This document shows positions 34,203-44,024 of a stretch of 64,000 nucleotides of DNA, piece by piece. Source of the DNA: Ramlibacter sp. (GTDB lineage: Bacteria; Pseudomonadota; Gammaproteobacteria; Burkholderiales; Burkholderiaceae_C); the NCBI GenBank assembly GCA_019635435.1, contig JAHBZM010000001.1, positions 4,030,001 to 4,094,000 on the forward strand, in the 5' to 3' direction. Under the pieces are notes generated by a model, which saw nothing but the letters and a program-made list of their open reading frames with translations, had not been told where the DNA came from and ran no database searches. Both the position numbers and the translations under genes were made by a program. The stretch's first letter is position 1, and each line of letters opens with the position of its first letter.

Positions 34203-34490
34203 CTAGGAAGCCGCATCGGGGCCGGTGGCGGCGCGGGGGTCCCCTGCCGCCGTCAGCCGCAGGTATTTCTGCATCAGCGTCTCGCGGCTCTCCAGGTGCT
34301 GCGGATTGACCGGAATGCAGGCCACGGGGCAGACCTGGACACACTGGGGCTCGTCAAAATGGCCCACGCACTCGGTGCACTTGCCGGGGTCGATTTCGTA
34401 GATCAGTTCGCCCAGGTAGATGGCCTCGTTCGGGCACTCCGGCTCGCACACATCGCAGTTGATGCAGTCGTCCGTGATCATCAGTGCCAT
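34203..34490 (-). CDS. YfhL-type 4Fe-4S ferredoxin
   Basis: 95 residues. The two cluster motifs are 'CINCDVCEPECP' near residue 9 and 'CTECVGHFDEPQCVQVCPV' near 38, the second with the longer loop typical of the YfhL/FdxA-like group. It is a cytoplasmic electron carrier with unknown partners. The gene is convergent with the preceding + strand gene and its start lies 45 bases from the divergent ABC permease start. Confidence 0.9.
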   Translation of the reverse strand: MALMITDDCINCDVCEPECPNEAIYLGELIYEIDPGKCTECVGHFDEPQCVQVCPVACIPVNPQHLESRETLMQKYLRLTAAGDPRAATGPDAAS

Positions 34491-34534
34491 GCGAAAGTTC
34501 TCCAGCGGGAAGTTCTGGCATTATCCGGCGCTTC

Positions 34535-35485
34535 ATGAGTCTTTTCCTGTTCAAGCGCTTCATCACCCTGATCGCAACGCTGGTGGGCGCGTCGGTCGTG
34601 GTGTTCCTGGTGCTGGAAATCCTGCCCGGCAACGCGGCCCAGATTCTCATGGGCCCCGACGCCTCGCCCGACGCCGTGCTGGCCCTGGCCACCAAGCTGG
34701 GGCTCGACCACCCGCCGCTTGAGCGTTACTGGAGCTGGGTCAGCGGCATGGTCACGGGTGACCTGGGCTTGAGCTATGCCTACAGCAGCCCGGTGTCCGA
34801 GCTGGTGCTGGAACGCCTGAGCGTCACCGTGCCACTGGCTTTCATCGCCATGGCCATCACCACCGTGCTGGCGCTGACCGCGGGCATCTACGCGGCGGCA
34901 CGCCACAACAAGCTCGGCGACCTTGGTCTCATGGGCCTGAGCCAGGTGGGCATTGCCATCCCGAATTTCTGGTTCGCGATCCTGCTGATCCTGCTGTTCT
35001 CGGTGCACCTCAAGTGGTTTGCCGCCGGCGGCTTCCCCGGCTGGGACGACGGCATCGCCCAGGGCCTGAAAGCCCTGCTGCTGCCGGCCATCTCGCTGGC
35101 CGTGGTCCAGGCGGCCATCCTCGCGCGCATCACCCGCTCGGCGGTGCTCGAGGTGCTGCGTGAAGACTTTGTGCGCACCGCAAGGGCCAAGGGGCTGTCA
35201 CAGCGCGCAACGCTGTGGGGCCATGTGCTGCGCAATTCGCTGATCCCGGTGATCACCGTGATGGGGCTGCAGTTCGCCGAACTGCTGGCCGGCACCATCG
35301 TGGTCGAAAATGTCTTTTACCTGCCCGGCCTGGGCCGGCTGATCTTCCAGTCCATCTCCAACCGCGACCTGATCGTGGTGCGCAACTGCGTGATGCTGCT
35401 GGCGGCCATGGTGGTCGTCGTCAACTTCGTGGTTGACATCCTGTATGCCGTGATCGATCCGCGCGTGAAGGCCAGCGACATATGA
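34535..35485 (+). CDS. Peptide-type ABC transporter permease (DppB-like)
   Basis: 316 residues from the ATG at 34535. Six membrane segments can be traced, the first 'FITLIATLVGASVVVFLVLE', and 'EILPGNAA' plus the cytoplasmic EAA loop 'EDFVRTARAKGLSQRATLWG' mark the DppB/OppB family. It forms half of the import channel. It overlaps the next gene by four bases and heads a five-gene transporter operon. Confidence 0.9.
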   Translation: MSLFLFKRFITLIATLVGASVVVFLVLEILPGNAAQILMGPDASPDAVLALATKLGLDHPPLERYWSWVSGMVTGDLGLSYAYSSPVSELVLERLSVTVPLAFIAMAITTVLALTAGIYAAARHNKLGDLGLMGLSQVGIAIPNFWFAILLILLFSVHLKWFAAGGFPGWDDGIAQGLKALLLPAISLAVVQAAILARITRSAVLEVLREDFVRTARAKGLSQRATLWGHVLRNSLIPVITVMGLQFAELLAGTIVVENVFYLPGLGRLIFQSISNRDLIVVRNCVMLLAAMVVVVNFVVDILYAVIDPRVKASDI

Positions 35486-36357
35486 GTGCCGTGCTCCCTC
35501 CCCTGCCTGTCGGCCAGAGCGCGCCCGGCTTCTGGCGGCGGGCGCTGGGCCATCGCGCGTTCGTCATTGGCGGCGTGCTGACGCTGTTGCTGCTGCTGGC
35601 GGCGGCGCTGTCACTGGTCTGGACGCCCTTCTCGCCCTATGAGATCGACATGCGCGGCAAGCTGCAGCCCCCCGGCGCCAGCCACTGGCTGGGCACCGAC
35701 CCCTACGGGCGCGACGTGGCCTCGCTGCTGCTCGTGGGGGCGCGGGCCTCGATCCTCGTCGGGGTGATCGCCGTGGGCATCGGCCTGGTCGTGGGCACGG
35801 CCCTGGGCCTGCTGGCGGCCGCGCGGCGCGGCTGGGTCGAGGAGCTGATCATGCGGCTGTCGGACTTCAGCTTCGCGTTCCCGGCCATCCTGTCGGCGAT
35901 CATGATGACCGCCGTGTTCGGCGCCGGCATTGTCAACGCCATCATTGCCATTGGTGTGTACAACATCCCGACCTTCGCGCGCATCACGCGGGCCTCGGCC
36001 AACACCATCTGGTCGCGCGAATTCGTGCTCGCGGCGCGGGCCTGCGGCAAAGGGGCCTTCAGCATCACGATGGAGCACGTGCTGCCCAACATCGCCTCGG
36101 TGCTGATCGTGCAGGCCACCATCCGGTTTGCCATTGCCATCCTGGCCGAGGCCGCGCTGTCCTACCTCGGGCTGGGAACGCAGCCGCCGCAACCCTCCTG
36201 GGGCCGCATGCTGAGCGAGGCCCAGACCCTGATGTTCCAGGCCCCGCTGCTCGCGGTCTTTCCCGGCGTGGCCATTGCCCTGGCGGTGATGGGACTGAAC
36301 CTGCTGGGCGACGGCCTGCGGGACCTGCTCGACCCGCGGCTGGCGCGAAAGCGATAG
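35482..36357 (+). CDS. Peptide-type ABC transporter permease (DppC-like)
   Basis: 291 residues. The N-terminal 'FWRRALGHRAFVIGGVLTLL' and 'HWLGTDPYGRDVASLLLVGA' are typical of DppC/OppC, the EAA loop lies around 'SREFVLAARACGKGAFSITM', and 'SYLGLGTQPPQPSWGRML' is another family hallmark. It pairs with the preceding permease. Confidence 0.92.
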   Translation: MSAVLPPLPVGQSAPGFWRRALGHRAFVIGGVLTLLLLLAAALSLVWTPFSPYEIDMRGKLQPPGASHWLGTDPYGRDVASLLLVGARASILVGVIAVGIGLVVGTALGLLAAARRGWVEELIMRLSDFSFAFPAILSAIMMTAVFGAGIVNAIIAIGVYNIPTFARITRASANTIWSREFVLAARACGKGAFSITMEHVLPNIASVLIVQATIRFAIAILAEAALSYLGLGTQPPQPSWGRMLSEAQTLMFQAPLLAVFPGVAIALAVMGLNLLGDGLRDLLDPRLARKR

Positions 36358-36368
36358 GCCCAAGACCC

Positions 36369-37361
36369 ATGCCACTGCTCGAAGTCCAGGATCTCCATGT
36401 GCGCCTGCAGACGCAGCGCGGCCCGGCCGAGGCGGTGCGCGGCGTGAGGTTTTCGCTCGAACGCGGAGAAACACTGGGCCTGATTGGCGAGTCCGGATGC
36501 GGCAAATCGATCACCGTGATGTCGCTGCTGGGCCTGCTGCCCGAGAGTGCGCAGGTCAGCGGCAGCATCCGTTTTGACGGCGAGGAACTGGTGGGCAAGA
36601 AGGACAGCGAGCTGTGCCGCCTGCGCGGCAACCGCATCGGCATGATCTTCCAGGAACCGATGACGGCGCTCAATCCGGTACACAGCATTGGCCGCCAGGT
36701 GGCCGAGCCGCTGCGGCTGCACCGCGGCCTCACAGGCCCGGCCGCGCGCAAGCAGGTGATCGCCCTGCTCGACCGCGTGGGCATACCGGACGCGGCCCGG
36801 CGGGTGGACGCCTACCCTCACCAGTTCTCGGGCGGGCAACGCCAGCGCATCACCATCGCCATGGCGCTGGCCTGCGGCCCCGACCTTCTGATTGCCGACG
36901 AGCCCACCACCGCCCTGGACGTGACCATCCAGCAACAGATCCTGGACCTGATCGACGAACTCGTGGCCGAGCGCGGCATGGCGCTGATGCTGATTTCGCA
37001 CGATCTGGGCGTGATTGCCCAGAACGTCGAACGCATGCTCGTCATGTATGGCGGCAGCGTGGTGGAAAGCGGCCCCACCGATGCCGTTTTCGCCCGCATG
37101 ACGCACCCCTACACCCGGGGCCTGTTCGGGGCCCGGCCCAGCCTGCGGTCGGCGCGGGGCCAGCGCCTGGCCACCATTGCCGGCACCGTGCCCGAACTCG
37201 TGGATCTGCCCGCGGGGTGCCCGTTCGCGGGGCGCTGCGCCTACACGGTCGCGCACTGTCTCACCGAGCCGCCACCCGGCGTGGAAACCGAGCCCGGCCA
37301 CATCGTGCGCTGCAGCCGGCTGGAGGCCATCGCCGCCCTGACTTCAGGAGAGGCCGCATGA
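36369..37361 (+). CDS. Peptide-type ABC transporter ATPase (DppD-like)
   Basis: 330 residues. Walker A '[19 protein letters not shown]' (about 38), Q-loop '[14 protein letters not shown]', signature '[19 protein letters not shown]' and Walker B '[20 protein letters not shown]' are intact. The C-terminal oligopeptide domain has Cys residues in '[14 protein letters not shown]' and 'RCSRL', as in DppD/OppD relatives that carry an iron-sulphur cluster. It overlaps the next gene by four bases. Confidence 0.93.
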   Translation: MPLLEVQDLHVRLQTQRGPAEAVRGVRFSLERGETLGLIGESGCGKSITVMSLLGLLPESAQVSGSIRFDGEELVGKKDSELCRLRGNRIGMIFQEPMTALNPVHSIGRQVAEPLRLHRGLTGPAARKQVIALLDRVGIPDAARRVDAYPHQFSGGQRQRITIAMALACGPDLLIADEPTTALDVTIQQQILDLIDELVAERGMALMLISHDLGVIAQNVERMLVMYGGSVVESGPTDAVFARMTHPYTRGLFGARPSLRSARGQRLATIAGTVPELVDLPAGCPFAGRCAYTVAHCLTEPPPGVETEPGHIVRCSRLEAIAALTSGEAA

Positions 37362-38227
37362 GCACGTCGCCGCTGCTGCGGGTGGACCAGTTGGTCCGCG
37401 AATACACCCTGCCGCGTGAGTCTCTGTTTGGCGCGCCACGCAGCGTGCAGGCGCTCAACGGCGTGAGTTTCACGGTGCAGGCCGGTCGCAGCCTGGGCAT
37501 CGTGGGTGAATCGGGCTCCGGCAAGTCCACCCTGGCGCGCCTCGTGATGGCGCTGGACAAGCCCACATCGGGCTCGGTCAAGCTGCTGGGCCGAGACCTG
37601 CATGCGCTGTCCCCCTCCGATCTGCGCGAAGCCCGGCGCGACGTGCAAATGGTGTTCCAGGACCCTTACGGTTCACTGGACCCGCGCCAGACCGTGGGCC
37701 GCATCGTGGCCGAGCCCCTCGCGGCGCTGAGCAACACGCCGCGCGCCGCGCAACGCCAGCAAGCCGCCGAGGTGCTGGCCTCGGTCGGGCTGCGCGCGAG
37801 CGACCTGGACAAATACCCGCACGAGTTCTCCGGTGGCCAGCGCCAGCGCATCGCCATCGCGCGCGCGCTGATCACGCGGCCCCGCCTGATCGTGGCCGAC
37901 GAGCCCGTCAGCGCGCTCGACGTGTCGGTGCAGGCCCAGGTTCTCAACCTGATGCAGGACCTGCAAAACGAGTTTGGCGTGACCTACATGCTGATCAGCC
38001 ATGACCTCGCCGTGGTCCAGCACCTGTGCCAGGAGGTGGCGGTGATCTGGCAGGGCCGGATCGTGGAACAGGGGCCGCCCGAGCGCCTGTTCAGCGCCGC
38101 CGAGCATCCCTACACGCAAGCCCTGCTGGCCGCCGTCCCGCAGGCGCAGCCGGGACGCCGGCGGCGTGCCGGCGCGGGCGTCCCGGCCCAAGCCCCCCTT
38201 GCGCAATCCGCGCCATCTCGCGGATGA
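37358..38227 (+). CDS. Peptide-type ABC transporter ATPase (DppF-like)
   Basis: 289 residues from the ATG at 37358; a longer frame runs upstream through dppD-like codons but adds nothing sensible. Walker A 'GESGSGKSTLARLVMALDK', Q-loop 'MVFQDPYGSLDPRQTV', signature '[19 protein letters not shown]' and Walker B 'LIVADEPVSALDVSVQAQVL' are complete. The last 25 residues are low-complexity. The segment 'RESLFGAPRSVQALNGVSF' is characteristic of the F-type subunit. Confidence 0.92.
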   Translation: MSTSPLLRVDQLVREYTLPRESLFGAPRSVQALNGVSFTVQAGRSLGIVGESGSGKSTLARLVMALDKPTSGSVKLLGRDLHALSPSDLREARRDVQMVFQDPYGSLDPRQTVGRIVAEPLAALSNTPRAAQRQQAAEVLASVGLRASDLDKYPHEFSGGQRQRIAIARALITRPRLIVADEPVSALDVSVQAQVLNLMQDLQNEFGVTYMLISHDLAVVQHLCQEVAVIWQGRIVEQGPPERLFSAAEHPYTQALLAAVPQAQPGRRRRAGAGVPAQAPLAQSAPSRG

Positions 38228-38286
38228 TGTAACTTACGTCCTGCGACTCAACCCTTTCGTTGTGGAAACCTTCCTGGAGTGAAACC

Positions 38287-39777
38287 ATGCTGAACCGACG
38301 CACCGTGCTGTCCACCGCCGCCCTGGCCTCCGTGCCTTTGGCCCTGCCCGAATTTGCACTGGCCCAGGGCAGGAAAGATGCGATCGTGCTGGCCATGGCG
38401 CTCGAGCCCCCGGGGCTGGACCCGACAGCGGGCGCGGCATCGGCCATTGCCGAAATCACGCTGTACAACATCTACGAAACGCTGACCAAGGTCAATTCCG
38501 ACGGCACCGTGTCGCCGCTGCTCGCGGAGAGCTGGGAAATTTCGCCTGACCTGCGCACCTACACCTTCCGGCTGCGCAAGGGCGTGAAGTTCCAGAACGG
38601 CGAACCCTTCAATGCCCAGGCCGTGAAGTTCTCGTTCCAGCGCGCGGGCGCCGAGAAAAGCACCAACAAGGACAAGCGCACCTTTGCCAGCATGGAAAGC
38701 GTGGCCGCCATCGACGAGCACACGCTGGTGGTGATCAACAAGGAGCTTGACCCCGACTTCCTGTTCCTCATGGGCCAGGCCACGGCCATCATTGTGGAAC
38801 CCAAAAGCGCCGACACCAACGCCACCAAGCCCGTGGGCACCGGCCCCTACAAGCTAGAGAACTGGGTCAAGGGCTCGTCGGCCACGCTGACCAAATGGGA
38901 CGGCTACCGCAACGCGGCGGCCATCAAGCTCAAGCGCGCCACCTTCCGCTTCATCGCCGACCCGGCAGCCCAGGTTGCCGCCCTGCTGGCCGGCGACGTG
39001 GACGCCTTCCCGCGCGTTACGCCGCGCAGCGTGCCCCAGTTCAAGAGCAACCCGAAGTTCCAGGTGGTGGTGAGCGGCTCGCGCGCCAAGACCATCCTGG
39101 CCATCAACAACAAGAAGAAGCCGCTGGACGACGTTCGCGTGCGCCGCGCGATTGCCGCGGCCATCGACCGCAAGGCCGTGATCGAGGGCGCGGGCGACGG
39201 CTATGGCGCGCCCATCGGCAGCCACTATGTGCCCGGCGCCTTTGGCTACATCGACACCACGGGCGTGAACCCCTACAACCCGGAAAAAGCCAAGGCCCTG
39301 CTCAAGGAAGCCGGCATCACCACGCCACTGGAACTGACGATCACCCTGCCCCCGCCCCCCTATGCGCGCCAGGGCGGCGAGGTGATCGCGGCCATGCTGG
39401 CCAAGGTCGGCATTGTGGCCAAGCTGCAGAACGTCGAGTGGGCACAGTGGCTCAGCGGAACCTACGGTGCCAAGAACTACGACCTGACCATCATTTCGCA
39501 CGTCGAGCCGTTTGACCTGGGTAACTTCGCCAAGCCCTACTACTGGAACTACGAGTCCCCCAAGTTCAACGACCTGTACACCAAGTACAAGACCTCGCCG
39601 CGCGAGGCCGACCGCAAGAAGCTGATCGGCGAAATCCAGAAACTCATCGCCGACGACTGCGTGCACGCCTTTCTGTACCAGCCGCAATGGGTCACCGTGG
39701 CCAACAAGAACATCAAGGGCCTGTGGAAAGACATGCCGCTGTTCGTGAACGACCTGTCGGCCTTGAGCTGGTCCTGA
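38287..39777 (+). CDS. Peptide-type ABC transporter substrate-binding protein (family 5)
   Basis: 496 residues, ATG after GGAGTG. The signal peptide 'MLNRRTVLSTAALASVPLAL' contains twin arginines and may use the Tat route. 'LYNIYETLTKVNSDGTVSPL' and 'GTGPYKLENWVKG' are classical for family 5 binding proteins, and 'VRRAIAAAIDRKAVIEGAGD' follows. The substrate (di/oligopeptide, glutathione or other) cannot be told. It lies 59 bases after the ATPase gene with no terminator. Confidence 0.92.
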   Translation: MLNRRTVLSTAALASVPLALPEFALAQGRKDAIVLAMALEPPGLDPTAGAASAIAEITLYNIYETLTKVNSDGTVSPLLAESWEISPDLRTYTFRLRKGVKFQNGEPFNAQAVKFSFQRAGAEKSTNKDKRTFASMESVAAIDEHTLVVINKELDPDFLFLMGQATAIIVEPKSADTNATKPVGTGPYKLENWVKGSSATLTKWDGYRNAAAIKLKRATFRFIADPAAQVAALLAGDVDAFPRVTPRSVPQFKSNPKFQVVVSGSRAKTILAINNKKKPLDDVRVRRAIAAAIDRKAVIEGAGDGYGAPIGSHYVPGAFGYIDTTGVNPYNPEKAKALLKEAGITTPLELTITLPPPPYARQGGEVIAAMLAKVGIVAKLQNVEWAQWLSGTYGAKNYDLTIISHVEPFDLGNFAKPYYWNYESPKFNDLYTKYKTSPREADRKKLIGEIQKLIADDCVHAFLYQPQWVTVANKNIKGLWKDMPLFVNDLSALSWS

Positions 39778-39796
39778 CGCGAAAACCGACTGCGTC

Positions 39797-41218
39797 TTGA
39801 CCGCACTGCACGAACTGTCCGCCGCCGCACTTGCCGACGCCTACCGGCGTGGCGAGTGTTCTCCCGTCGAGGTGACCCAGTCGGTACTGGGCCATATCGC
39901 GCGCTGGGAACCCCACCTGTGCGCCACCTGGCTGCTGCGGCCCGAACTGGCGCTGGCCCAGGCCCGCGCGTCCGAGGCCCGCTGGCTCAAGGGCGAACCC
40001 CTGGGCCCGCTGGACGGCGTCCCCGTCACGCTCAAGGACAACCTGGCCACGGCGGGCGACCCCATGCCGCTGGGCACCACGGCCACCGACCTGGCCCCCA
40101 TGCCGGCCGATGCGCCACCCGCCGCGCGGCTGCGTGAAGCCGGCGCGGTCATGGTGAGCAAAACCACCATGCCCGACTACGGCATGCTGTCGTCGGGCCT
40201 GTCGAGCTTTCACAAGCTGGCGCGCAACCCCTGGGATCTGTCCAAGACCCCCGGTGGCTCGAGTGCCGGGGCCGGGGCGGCCGCGGCCGCGGGCTATGGC
40301 CCGCTGCACCTGGGCACCGACATCGGCGGCTCCCTGCGGCTGCCAGCGGGCTGGTGCGGCATTTTCAGCCTCAAGCCCAGCCTGGGCCGCATCCCGATCG
40401 ACCCGCCCTACATGGGGCGCGCTGCCGGCCCCATGACGCGCAGCGTGGCCGATTCGGCCGCGTTGATGCCCGTGCTCTCGCAGCCCGACACGCGTGACAC
40501 CATGAGCCTGCCCTGGCAGGACATTGCCTGGCATGACTTTGACCAGGGCACCGACAAACTGCGCGGCCTGCGCATCGGCCTGCTGCTGGAGGCCGGCTGC
40601 GGCCTGGCCGTGGAGCCCGAGGTCCGCGCCGCGGTTGTGCAGGCCGCCCGCCTGTTCGAGCGCGCAGGCGCCATCGTCACGCCCATGCCGCCGTTCATGA
40701 CGCAGGCCATGCTTGATGGCATGGACCACTTCTGGCGCATGCGCTCCTTTCTGGACATGCGGGCCCTGCCGCCCGCGCGCAAAGCCGGTGTGCTGCCCTA
40801 TATCCAGCAATGGGGTGACAGCGCGGCCGGCATGAGCGGCGAGGATGTTTTCAGGGCGTTCAACCAGTTTCATCTGACCCGGCTGGCCGCGGTGAAGGCC
40901 TGCAGCGCGTTTGACTACGTGATCTCGCCCACTGCACCGGTCCCCGCGTTCGCGGCCGAACTGCCGTCGCCCACCAACGACCCGCTTCGCCCGCTGGAAC
41001 ACATCGGCTTCACCGTGCCGTTCAACATGTCGGAGCAGCCGTCGGCCTCGATCAATTGCGGCTACACCCAGGCGGGCCTGCCCATCGGCCTGCAGATCAC
41101 CGGCGCGCGCTTTGACGACCTGGGCGTGCTGCAGGTGTCGCGGGCCTTCGAGCTGATTCGCGACCCCCAGCGTCCCTGGCCCGAGCCGCCATCGGCCGCG
41201 CTGGACCATGCTGACTGA
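39797..41218 (+). CDS. Amidase (amidase signature family)
   Basis: 473 residues, TTG start. The Lys-cisSer-Ser triad reads Lys80 in 'VPVTLKDN', Ser155 in 'TPGGSSAGAG' and Ser179 in 'GTDIGGSLRLPAG'. The family hydrolyses amides, and its place behind a peptide-type importer suggests that it acts on the imported compound. The start is uncertain, because no ribosome binding site is visible; the TTG gives the usual N-terminal helix. The CDS overlaps the next gene by 11 bases. Confidence 0.88.
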   Translation: MTALHELSAAALADAYRRGECSPVEVTQSVLGHIARWEPHLCATWLLRPELALAQARASEARWLKGEPLGPLDGVPVTLKDNLATAGDPMPLGTTATDLAPMPADAPPAARLREAGAVMVSKTTMPDYGMLSSGLSSFHKLARNPWDLSKTPGGSSAGAGAAAAAGYGPLHLGTDIGGSLRLPAGWCGIFSLKPSLGRIPIDPPYMGRAAGPMTRSVADSAALMPVLSQPDTRDTMSLPWQDIAWHDFDQGTDKLRGLRIGLLLEAGCGLAVEPEVRAAVVQAARLFERAGAIVTPMPPFMTQAMLDGMDHFWRMRSFLDMRALPPARKAGVLPYIQQWGDSAAGMSGEDVFRAFNQFHLTRLAAVKACSAFDYVISPTAPVPAFAAELPSPTNDPLRPLEHIGFTVPFNMSEQPSASINCGYTQAGLPIGLQITGARFDDLGVLQVSRAFELIRDPQRPWPEPPSAALDHAD

Positions 41219-42536
41219 CAGCCTCGGCAATCCGGTCACGCTGCAGCACGCGGACAGCCTGGCCGCGGTCAACGATTTCGTCGAAGGCTTCATTGCCAGC
41301 GAGGCGCGTGCGGTCAACCTGCTGGACGCGACCGCCACCGACCACAGCCCCATCGTGCAGGCCTGTGGCGCGGCGTTGCACCTGTTCGCCGAGTCCGCCG
41401 ACGCGGCCGCCAATGCCCGCCCTTTCATCGAGCGCGCGCAGGCCTCGCCCCTGAAAGGCACGCCGCGCGAACAGCGCTTCGTGGCCGCCATCCGGGCCTG
41501 GGCCGATGGTGATGTGCCGCGCGCGATTGCGCTGCACGAGGAACAGGTGCGCGAGTTTCCCCGCGACCTGGTCTCGCTCAAGCTCGGGCACTACCACCTG
41601 TTCAACCAGGGCGATTCACCGGGCATGCTGCGCATGGCGCTGGCGGCCCGGCCCGCCGCCGCCGACGTGCCCTACCTGCATGGCATGCTGGCGTTTGCCT
41701 GGGAGCAGTGCCACCTGCTGGAGCAGGCCGAGGCTGCCGCGCGCCACGCCATTGACCTGTGCCGCAAGGAGCCCTGGGCCCACCACGCCCTGGCCCACGT
41801 GATGCTCACCCAGGGCCGGCTGCGCGAAGGCCATGCCTTCATGGCCGACATGAGCGACACCTGGAGCGGGCTCAACTCCTTCATGGTCACCCACAACTGG
41901 TGGCACCAGGCCCTGTTTGCGCTGGAGCTCGGCGCGCATGACGAAGTCCTCGCGCTGTACGACCGCCAGGTGTGGGGCGTGGTCAAGGAATATTCGCAGG
42001 ACCAGATCAACGCCGTCTCCTTGCTGGCGCGGCTCGAACTCGCGGGTGTGGACGTGGGCGACCGCTGGCTTGACCTGGGTCGCTACCTCGCGCCCCGCGT
42101 GCACGACCAGGTGCTGCCGTTTCTGGACATGCAATACCTCTACGGGCTGGCGCGCGCGCAGCGGCCCGAGGCCGATCGCCTGATGCGCCAGATCGAAATG
42201 CATGCATCGCGGGCGCCCACCCATGCCCAGGCGGCCTGGCAGCGCGTGGCCGTGCCCGCCAGCCGCGGCTTGCTGGCGCATGCGCGCGGTGACTGGTCCA
42301 CAGCCGTGGACGCACTGGGCCAAGCCCTGCCCCGCATGGCCGAGATTGGCGGCAGCCACGCCCAGCGCGACCTGTTTGCGCAGGTGCATCTTGACGCCCT
42401 GATCCGCAACGGCCAGCTCAGCGCCGCCCAGCAGGTGCTGCAACCGCAGCTGCGCGGCCAGCCCGAGTCACAACGGCTGCGGCGCCAGGCCGCCAGCGTC
42501 TACGCCGAACTGGGGTTGAGCTCGGCGCTGGGCTGA
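41208..42536 (+). CDS. TTC38-like tetratricopeptide-repeat protein
   Basis: 442 residues. Helical TPR-like pairs run through the whole length ('EPWAHHALAHVMLTQGRLRE', 'GLNSFMVTHNWWHQALFALE'). The 'HALAHV' and 'THNWWH' segments are typical of TTC38-type proteins, which resemble amidases' partners in bacterial operons. It overlaps the amidase gene, supporting a joint role. Its last 37 bases overlap the convergent phosphatase gene. Confidence 0.8.
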   Translation: MLTDSLGNPVTLQHADSLAAVNDFVEGFIASEARAVNLLDATATDHSPIVQACGAALHLFAESADAAANARPFIERAQASPLKGTPREQRFVAAIRAWADGDVPRAIALHEEQVREFPRDLVSLKLGHYHLFNQGDSPGMLRMALAARPAAADVPYLHGMLAFAWEQCHLLEQAEAAARHAIDLCRKEPWAHHALAHVMLTQGRLREGHAFMADMSDTWSGLNSFMVTHNWWHQALFALELGAHDEVLALYDRQVWGVVKEYSQDQINAVSLLARLELAGVDVGDRWLDLGRYLAPRVHDQVLPFLDMQYLYGLARAQRPEADRLMRQIEMHASRAPTHAQAAWQRVAVPASRGLLAHARGDWSTAVDALGQALPRMAEIGGSHAQRDLFAQVHLDALIRNGQLSAAQQVLQPQLRGQPESQRLRRQAASVYAELGLSSALG

Positions 42537-43189
42537 GCCGTCGCGGCCACCTTGGCCTGGTCGTAGACCGGCTGCGGCGGCAGGTCGGCCAGGTGCCGGG
42601 TGTCGGCCCAGTCAAGGATGTGGATTGCATCGCCCTCAAAGCGCACCCGGTTCAGCCCCGCATTCGGAATCTCGCTCTGGCGCGGGCCGTTGAGCCCGAG
42701 CGCGCGCGCCGTGCGGTAGATCATGTCGAGCACGCCGCCGTGGGTCACCACCAGCACGGTCTGCTGCGGGTGGGACGCGACGATGCGCCGCACCGCTTCC
42801 ATCACGCGGGCATGGAACTGCCGCGTGGTCTCGCCGCCGGGTATCGCATAGTGCTCGTTGAAGGTCAGCCAGCTGGCCCAGTCCTCGGGGTATTGCTGCT
42901 GGATGTCGCCCACGCGCATGCCGTCCACGCGCCCAAAGTGCTGCTCGCGCAGCGCCACCTCATTCACACCCGTGAGCACCAGTTGCCGGGCCACGGGTTC
43001 GGCCGTTTCGCGCGTGCGCTGCAGGTCGCTCTGGTAGAGCTGCTGCACCGGGGTGCCGGCCAGGCGCCGGGCCAGGCGCCGCGCCTGTTCATGACCGGTG
43101 GCATTGAGAGGCACATCCACCTGGCCCTGGAAGCGCAGCTCGCGGTTCCAGTCGGTTTCGCCATGGCGGATCAGGATCAGTTCGGTCAT
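42500..43189 (-). CDS. Histidine phosphatase (phosphoglycerate mutase-like) family protein
   Basis: 229 residues. 'LILIRHGETDWNRELRFQGQ' holds the catalytic His (RHG), 'YQSDLQRTRETAEPVA' and 'VLVVTHGGVLDMIYR' give the remaining active-site residues. Members include CobC-like and GpmB-like phosphatases; the substrate is unknown. The 3' end overlaps the convergent TPR gene by 37 bases. Confidence 0.88.
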   Translation of the reverse strand: MTELILIRHGETDWNRELRFQGQVDVPLNATGHEQARRLARRLAGTPVQQLYQSDLQRTRETAEPVARQLVLTGVNEVALREQHFGRVDGMRVGDIQQQYPEDWASWLTFNEHYAIPGGETTRQFHARVMEAVRRIVASHPQQTVLVVTHGGVLDMIYRTARALGLNGPRQSEIPNAGLNRVRFEGDAIHILDWADTRHLADLPPQPVYDQAKVAATAQPSAELNPSSA

Positions 43190-43319
43190 CGACCGATTAT
43201 CCCGCAGACCCCGGTTTTCTCCAATTCTTCACGCGCATTCAGGCCTGTAGAGCGCATGCAGCTTGCACTTCACGCTATTCAATTAATAGCAATCCAGGTG
43301 GCATGGCAGAATCCCGCGC

Positions 43320-44021
43320 ATGGCTGAACTGCTCCTGATTCCCGGCCTCGCGGCCGATGCCACCATGTGGCGCGACCAGACCGCGGCGCTGGCCGACCCC
43401 TGGCAACCCCGTGTGGCCCAGGCCCACCAGAACGAAGCCAGCATGGGCGACATGGCCGCGGCGCTGTTGGCCGCGCACCCCGGCCCGCTGATCCTGTGCG
43501 GCGCCTCAATGGGCGGCATCATCGCCATGGAAATGGCACGCCAGGCGCCCCAGCGCATCCAGGCGCTGGCCCTGCTGGGCACCAATGCGCGGCCCGAGAC
43601 CCCGGACATGCGGGCCCTGCGCGAGGCCGCCATTGCGTTGTTTGATCAGGGACGGGTGCGCGAGGTGATCGAGCCCAATGTGGCGCTGGCCTTCCATCCG
43701 GCGCAGGCCGCCAACCCGGCGCTGGTACAGGGGTATCTGGACTTTGTGCTGGCCGCCGGCGGCGAGCGGCTGATCCGCCAGAACCGGGCCATCATGGACC
43801 GGCTCGACGCGCGCCCTCACCTGCCCCGGCTGCGCTGCCCGGTGCTGGTGATGTGCGGTGAGGCCGACCAGCTGACCCCGCCCGAATGCTCCCGCGAAAT
43901 TGCATCGCTGGTGCCGGGGGCCGAGTATGTCGAGGTGCCCCGCTGCGGCCACATGCTCACCATGGAGCGGCCGGACCTGGTGAATGCCCGCCTGCGGGAC
44001 TGGCTCGCGCGCGTGGCCTGA
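43320..44021 (+). CDS. Alpha/beta hydrolase
   Basis: 233 residues. It begins 'MAELLLIPGLAADATMWRDQ' (oxyanion strand), carries the nucleophile in 'LILCGASMGGIIAMEMA' (Ser about 62), the acid in 'VMCGEADQLTPPE' and the His in 'RCGHMLTMERPD'. Compact proteins of this kind are esterases or lactonases. It stands alone between two minus-strand genes, and its upstream region holds an imperfect palindrome GCTATT...AATAGC at 43274-43290. Confidence 0.85.
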   Translation: MAELLLIPGLAADATMWRDQTAALADPWQPRVAQAHQNEASMGDMAAALLAAHPGPLILCGASMGGIIAMEMARQAPQRIQALALLGTNARPETPDMRALREAAIALFDQGRVREVIEPNVALAFHPAQAANPALVQGYLDFVLAAGGERLIRQNRAIMDRLDARPHLPRLRCPVLVMCGEADQLTPPECSREIASLVPGAEYVEVPRCGHMLTMERPDLVNARLRDWLARVA

Positions 44022-44024
44022 GCG

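Noticed and set aside
39713..41581. 622-codon minus-strand frame opposite the amidase gene
   Set aside because: The amidase triad is on the + strand; the antisense frame has no recognisable domain.
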